DNA of 64,000 nt. It comes from Pseudomonas cichorii (GTDB taxonomy: Bacteria; Pseudomonadota; Gammaproteobacteria; Pseudomonadales; Pseudomonadaceae). The stretch spans positions 5,570,001-5,634,000 of the forward strand of contig NZ_CP074349.1 in the NCBI RefSeq assembly GCF_018343775.1. The letters run 5' to 3'. The position numbers and the translations under genes were made by a program. The notes beneath the pieces are model-generated. The model was not told the origin of the DNA. It was given only the letters and a program-made list of their open reading frames with translations, and ran no database searches. Position 1 is the stretch's first letter. Every line of letters starts with the position of its first letter. This document shows, piece after piece, positions 57,741 through 64,000 of the stretch.

Positions 57741-58712
57741 TTACGCTTCTTCAGGTGGCAGATCAAGCAGGCGACGGGCGACCTGCGACGCCGCACGGAC
57801 CAGCGCATCAGTGATACCGGGTTCGGAAGCGGCATGCCCGGCTTCGCGAATAACCTGCAACTCACTGTTTGGCCATGCCTGATGCAGTTCCCAGGCATTA
57901 TCCAGCGGGCAGATTACATCGTAGCGGCCATGCACGATGATGCCAGGCAGATGCGCGATCCTGGGCATGTCGCGAATCAGCTGGTTCTCTTCCAGGAAGG
58001 CATTATTGATGAAGTAATGAGATTCGATGCGTGCAATGGACAAGGCGCGCTGAGGCTCGGCAAAACGGTCGACAACCTGCGGGTTCGGACGCAGGGTCGC
58101 GGTACGGCCTTCCCAGGTGGACCATGCCTTGGCGGCATGCATCTGGGCGATCTGGTCGGCACCGGTCAGGCGCTTGTGAAAGGCTGCCAGCAGGTTGTCG
58201 CGCTCATCCAGCGGGATCGGCGCCACGTAGTCCTGCCAGTAATCGGGGAACAGGCGGCTCGCGCCAGACTGATAGAACCATTCGATTTCCTGGGCACGGC
58301 ACAGAAAAATACCGCGCAGGATCAGGGCATGCACGCGATCGGGATGGGTCTGGGCGTAAGCCAGCGACAGGGTCGAGCCCCAGGAGCCGCCAAACAGCAC
58401 CCACTTTTCGATCCCCAGATGTTCGCGAATACGCTCCAGGTCTTCTACCAGATGCCAGGTGGTGTTGTTTTCAAGACTCGCGTGAGGGGTCGAACGGCCG
58501 CAGCCGCGCTGATCGAACGTGACGATGCGGTAGAGATTGGGATCGAAATAACGGCGACTTTGCGCATCGCATCCCGCACCCGGCCCGCCATGGATGAACA
58601 CCACAGGCAACCCTTCGGGCGACCCGCTTTCATCGACATAGAGCACATGCGGCTGTTCCACAGCCAGATCGTGCCGGGCGTAGGGTTTGATCTGCGGGTA
58701 CAAAGTCTGCAT
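57741..58712 (-). CDS. pip: Proline iminopeptidase
   Basis: A 323-residue S33 alpha/beta hydrolase: oxyanion HGGPGAG near residue 41, nucleophile Ser110 in GGSWGS, acid in VHGRYDVICP, histidine in REAGHAASEP. It removes N-terminal proline from peptides in the cytoplasm. Probably cotranscribed with dtd, as in other Pseudomonas. Confidence 0.95.
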   Translation of the reverse strand: MQTLYPQIKPYARHDLAVEQPHVLYVDESGSPEGLPVVFIHGGPGAGCDAQSRRYFDPNLYRIVTFDQRGCGRSTPHASLENNTTWHLVEDLERIREHLGIEKWVLFGGSWGSTLSLAYAQTHPDRVHALILRGIFLCRAQEIEWFYQSGASRLFPDYWQDYVAPIPLDERDNLLAAFHKRLTGADQIAQMHAAKAWSTWEGRTATLRPNPQVVDRFAEPQRALSIARIESHYFINNAFLEENQLIRDMPRIAHLPGIIVHGRYDVICPLDNAWELHQAWPNSELQVIREAGHAASEPGITDALVRAASQVARRLLDLPPEEA

Positions 58713-58990
58713 ACATGCTCCATAAGTCCAGTTCAGAGGCGTCTATTATTCTGCCGTTGGGCATCATAAACCCGAAACGAGGAATGAGCATGCTGCACAT
58801 TGCACATCCAGGTGGAACGATCAATGCAAGCGTTTTGCCAATTGCTCGGGTTCGCGAACCAGAGCATTGCAAGCGAGTCGAAACGCTAGCGACTTGCTCG
58901 GTTATTTAAATTTTTTCAGGAAATAACTGACGACACGCCTACAGTCAAAGAACCCACTTTCCACTCGTCTGACTACTTGAGGTCGTACCG

Positions 58991-61441
58991 ATGTCTCAGG
59001 AACCACTTGTTCGTGACGCAGATGTGGCCGCTTTCCGCGCCGCTGTTCTTGCCAAACTCACCTATGCAGTGGGCAAGGACCCTGACCATGCGTTTGAGCA
59101 TGACTGGTTTGAAGCTGTAGCTCTGGCTGCCCGTGACCACATGGTCGAGCACTGGATGGACCACACGCGACAGATTTATCGCAAGGTCCAGAAACGCGTC
59201 TATTACCTGTCCCTCGAATTTCTGATCGGGCGGCTTCTGTACGACAGCCTGAGCAACCTCGGCCTGCTGGAAATCGCCCGCGAAGCGATGACCGAGCTAG
59301 GCGTGGACATCGAGCGTATCCGCTTGCTGGAGCCGGACGCGGCACTGGGCAATGGTGGCCTGGGCCGTCTGGCGGCCTGCTTCATGGAAAGCATGTCGAC
59401 GCTGGGCATTGCCGGTCACGGTTATGGCATTCGTTACGAGCACGGCCTGTTTCGTCAGGCGATAGTCGACGGCTGGCAACAGGAGCAGACAGAGCACTGG
59501 CTGGACTTCGGCAACCCGTGGGAGTTCGAGCGTCCCGAGGTAGTCTATTCAATCGGTTTCAGCGGCAGCGTCGATACGATGCTCAATGAAGCGGGCGAGC
59601 CGCGTCAGGTCTGGCGTCCAGCGGAAACCGTGCGCGCCATTGCCTATGACACGCCCGTGGTCGGCTGGCGCGGCAAAAGCGTCAACACCCTGCGCCTGTG
59701 GCGTGCCCGCGCACTGGATGATCTGCATCTGGAGCGTTTCAACGCCGGCGACCACTTCGGTGCGGTTGCCGAAGTCGTGCGGGCCGAAAGTATTTCCCGC
59801 GTCCTCTACCCCAATGATGCAACGGAGGCTGGCCAGGAACTGCGCCTGCGCCAGGAATACTTCTTTGTCTCGGCGTCCTTGCAGGACCTGCTGCGTCGCC
59901 ACCTGAACATGCACGCGACCCTGATGGATCTGCCCGAGCACGCGGCCATCCAGATGAACGACACCCATCCTTCGATTGCCGTGGCCGAGCTGATGCGACA
60001 GCTGATCGACACCCACGGAATCGCCTGGGATGCGGCCTGGAAAATTACCGTGGGCACGCTGAGCTACACCAACCACACCTTGCTGCCCGAAGCGCTGGAA
60101 ACCTGGTCGGTAGGCCTGATGGAACGCATGCTGCCTCGCCACATGCAGATCATCTACCTGATCAACGCCCAGCACATCGACACCCTGCGCGCCAAAGGTG
60201 TGCACGACTTCGACATCCTGCGAGCCGTCTCGCTGATCGAGGAAGACAATGGCCGCCGGGTACGTATGGGCAACCTGGCATTCCTGGGATCGCACAGCAT
60301 CAACGGCGTTTCCGCGCTGCACACCCAGTTGATGCGCAAGACCGTGTTCGCCGAGCTGCACAAGATTTATCCAGAGCGGATCAATAACAAGACCAACGGC
60401 ATCACCTTCCGCCGCTGGCTGTACCAGGCCAACCCGAAGCTGACCGAAATGCTGGTGGAAGCCCTGGGCGAAGACGTCCTGGACAGTGCCGAGACACGCC
60501 TGATCGAACTGGAACCGTTCGCGGAAAAAAGCTCCTTCCGCAAACAGATGGCCGACCAGCGCCTGCACAGTAAACGCGCACTGGCTGCCATCATTCATGA
60601 AAGACTCGGGATCGTGGTCAATCCTGCCGCGATGTTCGATGTGCAGGTCAAGCGTATCCACGAGTACAAGCGCCAGTTGCTGAACCTGTTCCACACCGTC
60701 GCGCTGTATCAGGCAATCCGCGCTGAACCCGGTACCGATTGGGTGCCAAGGGTGAAAATCTTCGCGGGCAAGGCCGCGGCCAGCTATCACTCGGCCAAGC
60801 TGATCATCAAGCTCGCCAACGACATCGCCCGCACCGTCAACAACGATCCGACCGTGCGCGGCCTGCTCAAAGTGGTGTTCATGCCCAACTACAACGTCAG
60901 CCTGGCCGAAAGCATCATTCCGGCAGCCGACCTTTCCGAGCAGATTTCCACTGCCGGCCTGGAGGCTTCCGGGACCAGCAACATGAAATTCGGCCTCAAC
61001 GGCGCACTGACCATCGGCACGCTGGACGGCGCCAACGTGGAAATGAGCGAGCAGATCGGCCTTGAACATATGTTCATCTTCGGCATGACGTCGCAGGAGG
61101 TAGATGCCCGCAAGCAAGCTGGAGATTTCAGCGCTTACGCCGATGTGGCCGCATCCGGCCGCCTCAATGATGTGCTGCAGGCGATTCGCGGCGGCGTGTT
61201 CTCACCGGACGATCCGAACCGCTATGCGGGCCTGATCGATCAGTTGCTGGCCTATGACCGCTTCCTGGTCTGCGCCGACTTCGACTCGTACTGGGCCGCC
61301 CAGGCCAAGGTCGAGGAACGCTGGCACGACTCCAAGCAATGGTGGCGCTCGGCAGTTCTCAACACGGCGCGCATGGGCTGGTTCTCGTCAGACCGAACCA
61401 TCCGCGAGTACGCCGGAGAAATCTGGAAAGCCCTGGAGTAA
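58991..61441 (+). CDS. glgP: Glycogen/alpha-glucan phosphorylase GlgP
   Basis: An 816-residue GT35 phosphorylase. The PLP lysine is near residue 666 in EASGTSNMKFGLNGAL; active-site segments DAALGNGGLGRLAACFMES (near 115) and RWLYQANP are present. It releases glucose-1-phosphate from alpha-1,4-glucan. It stands alone here, away from other glg genes, between pip and DUF3999/fbp. The upstream 278 bp hold only a weak 41-codon ORF. Confidence 0.97.
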   Translation: MSQEPLVRDADVAAFRAAVLAKLTYAVGKDPDHAFEHDWFEAVALAARDHMVEHWMDHTRQIYRKVQKRVYYLSLEFLIGRLLYDSLSNLGLLEIAREAMTELGVDIERIRLLEPDAALGNGGLGRLAACFMESMSTLGIAGHGYGIRYEHGLFRQAIVDGWQQEQTEHWLDFGNPWEFERPEVVYSIGFSGSVDTMLNEAGEPRQVWRPAETVRAIAYDTPVVGWRGKSVNTLRLWRARALDDLHLERFNAGDHFGAVAEVVRAESISRVLYPNDATEAGQELRLRQEYFFVSASLQDLLRRHLNMHATLMDLPEHAAIQMNDTHPSIAVAELMRQLIDTHGIAWDAAWKITVGTLSYTNHTLLPEALETWSVGLMERMLPRHMQIIYLINAQHIDTLRAKGVHDFDILRAVSLIEEDNGRRVRMGNLAFLGSHSINGVSALHTQLMRKTVFAELHKIYPERINNKTNGITFRRWLYQANPKLTEMLVEALGEDVLDSAETRLIELEPFAEKSSFRKQMADQRLHSKRALAAIIHERLGIVVNPAAMFDVQVKRIHEYKRQLLNLFHTVALYQAIRAEPGTDWVPRVKIFAGKAAASYHSAKLIIKLANDIARTVNNDPTVRGLLKVVFMPNYNVSLAESIIPAADLSEQISTAGLEASGTSNMKFGLNGALTIGTLDGANVEMSEQIGLEHMFIFGMTSQEVDARKQAGDFSAYADVAASGRLNDVLQAIRGGVFSPDDPNRYAGLIDQLLAYDRFLVCADFDSYWAAQAKVEERWHDSKQWWRSAVLNTARMGWFSSDRTIREYAGEIWKALE

Positions 61442-61451
61442 CTCCGTAACC

Positions 61452-61498
61452 CCCGGTGGAGCCAATTATTCGCGAATGAATTGGCTCCACCGGGTTTT
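61452..61498 (+). terminator. Terminator-like family A repeat, copy 10
   Basis: Sixteen-base-pair stem CCCGGTGGAGCCAATT / AATTGGCTCCACCGGG with loop ATTCGCGAATG, followed by TTTT, 10 bases after the glgP stop. It combines the repeat core with a functional-looking intrinsic terminator. Confidence 0.8.
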
Positions 61499-61661
61499 AC
61501 ACTTCTTCTTTCCTACCTCTGACTCACATCCTTTTGCTCCATAGGTGTTGGCATATTGCTACTGGTGGTGGGATATTTCACACATCACTGCCAAATTCTT
61601 TCGCCATACATCGGTGCGCAAGCAGACATCGGCTGCCTGCCCAACCCTGAGGAAAACGTTC

Positions 61662-63029
61662 GTGAGTCGTCCGCTCGTCATCAAAATCGCTGTGCTCGGC
61701 GCAGCCCTGTGCGCAGCGATGACTGTCAACGCCCTGGAAAAACCGGCGGACTTCACCAGCCAGACGCCTTTGACCCTCATCGGCCAAGGCCCGCTTTATC
61801 GCATCGAACTGCCTCTGGCACTGCAACTGAACGCCCGGCAGGCCAATCTGAATGATCTTCGTGTATTCAATGCCGATGGCCAGGCTCAAGCCCTTGCGCT
61901 TGTACGCAAACAGGAATCCCACGAAGAAAACCCTGCACCAAAAGCCGTGAAGTGGTTCCCGCTGTACACCACAGCCGAAGCGGGTGATGCCGTGCCGGTT
62001 ATCCGCAGCAAACGCTCCAGCGACGGAGCCCTCATTGATGTACAGCCGCAGAGCGACATAGAAGCGGGTGAAGAGATACTGCGCGGCTGGCTACTGGACA
62101 CCAGCACGATCAAGGCTCCCCTTGAACAACTGCTGATCGACTGGAGTGCCGAACGCGAAGGCTTCCAACACTTCAGCATCGAGGCCAGCGATGATCTCCA
62201 GCACTGGCAGGCCTGGGGCGAAGGACAAGTGGCGCGCCTGACGTTTTCCGATGAGATGGTCGAGCAGCGAGAGGTCGGTCTGCCCGGTCAGAACGCCCGC
62301 TACCTGCGCCTGCTGTGGCGCTCACCGCAAAACGCGCCCACCCTGATTTCAGCTCACGTAATGAGCGCCAGCCCCGACAGCCCGCCGACCACTCTGAGCT
62401 GGTCGCCAACGATCGTCGGTGTCGTAGGGCAACCCAATGAATATGTCTGGCAGTTGCCGGTCGACCTGCCGGTGGAGCGGGTGAAAATCGACATCAGCCA
62501 GGACAACAGCCTGGCACCCGGCACGCTCTATGGCCGACTTGATGGCAGTCAGGAATGGCAGATCATCAGCAGCGGCCTGCTGTATCGCCTGACCCAGAAC
62601 AATGGCGAGATTGTGCAGGATCAGTTGCAGCTCTCAGGGCAGAGCGTGCGGCAATTGAAACTGGTCGTCGATGATCGCGGCGGCGGTCTGGGCGCACAGG
62701 CTCCAGGGCTGAGCGTTGCCGTGCCTGCGACTCAGGTAGTGTTCCGAGCCAGCGGCAACGGGCCGTTTACCCTCGCCATCGGACATGCTGCAGCACCGGC
62801 AGTCGAACTGCCGCTGACGGCACTGATACCCGACTTCGATCCGCAGAAACTGACGGCGCTGGGCAAGGCCAGGCCGGCCAAGGCGCCTGCTGCCAGCGCA
62901 GCGGTTGCTGCACCGCCAGCGGCTGAAAGCATGGACTACAAGCGCATGGGCCTGTGGGCCGTGCTGATACTGGGCACGCTATGCCTGAGCTGGATCGGTC
63001 TGAGTGCCCTGCGAGCCTCAAAACATTGA
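61662..63029 (+). CDS. DUF3999 membrane-anchored periplasmic protein
   Basis: A 455-residue protein from the GTG at 61662 (TGAGGAAA upstream), with a signal peptide ending VNALE-like VNA. The body is beta-rich, with a discoidin-like part near 130-230 (HFSIEASDDLQHWQAWG, RYLRLLWRS). A C-terminal membrane helix (MGLWAVLILGTLCLSWIGL) with a basic tail anchors it. DUF3999 is uncharacterised and often encoded beside DUF2339, here absent. The longer in-frame start at 61545 lacks a proper signal. Confidence 0.85.
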   Translation: MSRPLVIKIAVLGAALCAAMTVNALEKPADFTSQTPLTLIGQGPLYRIELPLALQLNARQANLNDLRVFNADGQAQALALVRKQESHEENPAPKAVKWFPLYTTAEAGDAVPVIRSKRSSDGALIDVQPQSDIEAGEEILRGWLLDTSTIKAPLEQLLIDWSAEREGFQHFSIEASDDLQHWQAWGEGQVARLTFSDEMVEQREVGLPGQNARYLRLLWRSPQNAPTLISAHVMSASPDSPPTTLSWSPTIVGVVGQPNEYVWQLPVDLPVERVKIDISQDNSLAPGTLYGRLDGSQEWQIISSGLLYRLTQNNGEIVQDQLQLSGQSVRQLKLVVDDRGGGLGAQAPGLSVAVPATQVVFRASGNGPFTLAIGHAAAPAVELPLTALIPDFDPQKLTALGKARPAKAPAASAAVAAPPAAESMDYKRMGLWAVLILGTLCLSWIGLSALRASKH

Positions 63030-63128
63030 CCCGTCACGGCTTCGACTTGTGGTTTTGCAGCTACGCTGAGCAAGCGTATGAACTCAATTCGCCATAAGCC
63101 AGTCTGATAGCAGTATTACGCAGCCACT

Positions 63129-63152
63129 CGCGCTAAACTGCGCGGGTTTTTT
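63129..63152 (+). promoter_or_regulatory. fbp leader: -10 element or short hairpin
   Basis: CGCGC-TAAACT-GCGCG followed by GG and six T, 24 bases before the fbp ATG. TAAACT (63134-63139) resembles a Pseudomonas -10; alternatively the 5-bp stem and T-run could attenuate. The promoter reading is preferred. Confidence 0.35.
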
Positions 63153-63175
63153 ATCCCCCATTTTCGGAGCTATCC

Positions 63176-64000
63176 ATGTCCCGCGTTACACTGAGTCGCT
63201 TTTTGATTGAGCAGACCCGCAGCAACAATACTCCTGCCGATCTGCGTTTCCTGATCGAAGTAGTGGCGCGAGCATGCAAGGAAATCAGCCATGCCGTTTC
63301 CAAGGGCGCACTGGGCGGCGTCCTCGGCAGCATGGGTACCGAGAACGTACAGGGCGAAGTGCAGAAAAAGCTCGACGTGATCTCCAACGAAATCCTGCTT
63401 GAAGCCAACGAATGGGGCGGCCACCTGGCTGGCATGGCGTCCGAAGAAATGGACAACGCCTACCAGATCCCGGGCAAATACCCGAAAGGCGCTTACCTGC
63501 TGGTATTCGATCCGCTGGACGGCTCCTCGAACATCGACATCAACGCCCCGGTCGGTACGATCTTCTCGGTTCTGCGCTGCCCTAGCGAATACCTGAGCCA
63601 GAACGAAGCCTTGAACGAAAAGGCCTTCCTGCAACCGGGCACCGAGCAGGTCGCAGCCGGTTATGCCATCTACGGCCCGCAGACCATGCTGGTCCTGACC
63701 CTGGGCGACGGCGTGAAAGGCTTCACCCTGGACCGTGAAATGGGCAGCTTCGTGCTGACCCACGAAGACCTCAAGATCCCGACGTCCACTCAGGAATTCG
63801 CGGTCAACATGTCCAACCAGCGTCACTGGGAAGCTCCGGTACAGCGCTACGTCGAAGAGTTGCTGGCTGGCGAAGAAGGCCCGCTGAAAAAGAACTACAA
63901 CATGCGCTGGGTTGCCGCGATGGTTGCCGACGTGCATCGCATCCTGACCCGTGGCGGTCTGTTCATGTATCCACGCGACAGCCGCGAGCCTTCCAAGCCG
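63176..64000 (+). CDS. fbp: Fructose-1,6-bisphosphatase class I, 3' end outside window
   Basis: The first 275 codons of a class I enzyme: [16 protein letters not shown], metal and phosphate motif [21 protein letters not shown] near 103, [12 protein letters not shown], and [21 protein letters not shown]. It dephosphorylates fructose-1,6-bisphosphate in gluconeogenesis, essential for growth on organic acids in Pseudomonas. The usual length is about 335, so some 60 codons are missing at the edge. Confidence 0.97.
   Translation, partial: MSRVTLSRFLIEQTRSNNTPADLRFLIEVVARACKEISHAVSKGALGGVLGSMGTENVQGEVQKKLDVISNEILLEANEWGGHLAGMASEEMDNAYQIPGKYPKGAYLLVFDPLDGSSNIDINAPVGTIFSVLRCPSEYLSQNEALNEKAFLQPGTEQVAAGYAIYGPQTMLVLTLGDGVKGFTLDREMGSFVLTHEDLKIPTSTQEFAVNMSNQRHWEAPVQRYVEELLAGEEGPLKKNYNMRWVAAMVADVHRILTRGGLFMYPRDSREPSKP

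Noticed and set aside
61545..61661. N-terminal extension of the DUF3999 protein from 61545
   Set aside because: It adds 39 residues with no homologous pattern, hides the signal peptide, and has a poorer ribosome site than the GTG at 61662.
63129..63152. A terminator immediately before fbp
   Set aside because: The stem is only 5 bp and the TAAACT in its loop fits a -10; a terminator 24 bases before the start codon would make little sense.
63153..63165. Sigma-32 -10 like CCCCATTT upstream of fbp
   Set aside because: No CTTGAAA-like -35 at a suitable distance, and fbp is not expected in the heat-shock regulon.
1..64000. CRISPR arrays, tRNA or rRNA genes, insertion sequences, prophage
   Set aside because: No regularly spaced direct repeats, no cloverleaf-like or rRNA sequence, and no transposase, integrase or phage structural gene was seen on reading.

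Overview
This window is chromosomal DNA of a Pseudomonas, most likely from the P. syringae / P. fluorescens side of the genus. That follows from the GC-rich coding, the gene order, a medium-chain-length PHA cluster (phaC1-phaZ-phaC2-phaD facing phaI-phaF), the opgG-opgH pair (called hrpM in P. syringae), and ten copies of an inverted repeat built on TTCGCGAATGAATTCG. I see no rRNA, tRNA, CRISPR array, insertion sequence or prophage.

Layout. (1) 1-5.4 kb is accessory: the first 1252 codons of an Rhs/YD-repeat protein on the minus strand, whose C-terminal toxin lies outside the window, preceded by a tiny coupled ORF and an AT-rich upstream region; then a TM2 membrane protein and an NlpC/P60 hydrolase. 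(2) 5.4-24.3 kb is a housekeeping block: pilT; yggS-proC-yggT; metX-metW-DUF4426-rdgB-hemW-DUF3392; thiS-thiG-trmB; a DUF423 gene; mtgA; rpoH; ftsY-ftsE-ftsX; two M16 peptidase genes; rsmD. (3) 24.3-34.5 kb: malic enzyme, a thermonuclease-like protein, rpmE, priA, argS-SPOR protein, hslV-hslU and a DUF971 gene. (4) 34.5-42.1 kb: the PHA cluster. (5) 42.1-48.2 kb: ubiE-ubiJ-ubiB, hisI-hisE, tatA-tatB-tatC, rsmE. (6) 48.2-64 kb: two adjacent chemoreceptors, opgG-opgH, dtd, pip, a glycogen phosphorylase, a DUF3999 protein and the 5' part of fbp.

Regulation that can be read directly. A near-consensus sigma-32 promoter precedes hslVU, and its sigma factor rpoH is in the same window. A sigma-28 (FliA) type promoter precedes the first chemoreceptor. 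A strong sigma-70 type promoter precedes phaC1 and has a 6-8-6 inverted repeat lying on its spacer; a related 6-8-6 site sits upstream of phaI. These are candidate operators for PhaD, encoded between the two transcription units. An AAGAACAA motif at codons 4-6 of phaC1 fits a Crc/Hfq catabolite-repression target. The rpmE terminator falls inside the signal-peptide codons of the next gene.

No wholly new multi-gene system is evident; most of the window is conserved core genome. The items most worth following are the truncated Rhs locus with its coupled micro-ORF, the paired PHA operators, the intragenic rpmE terminator, the long AKAD-rich insertion in OpgG, the tandem chemoreceptors and the dispersed repeat family. 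All family assignments are from reading motifs; no database search was run.
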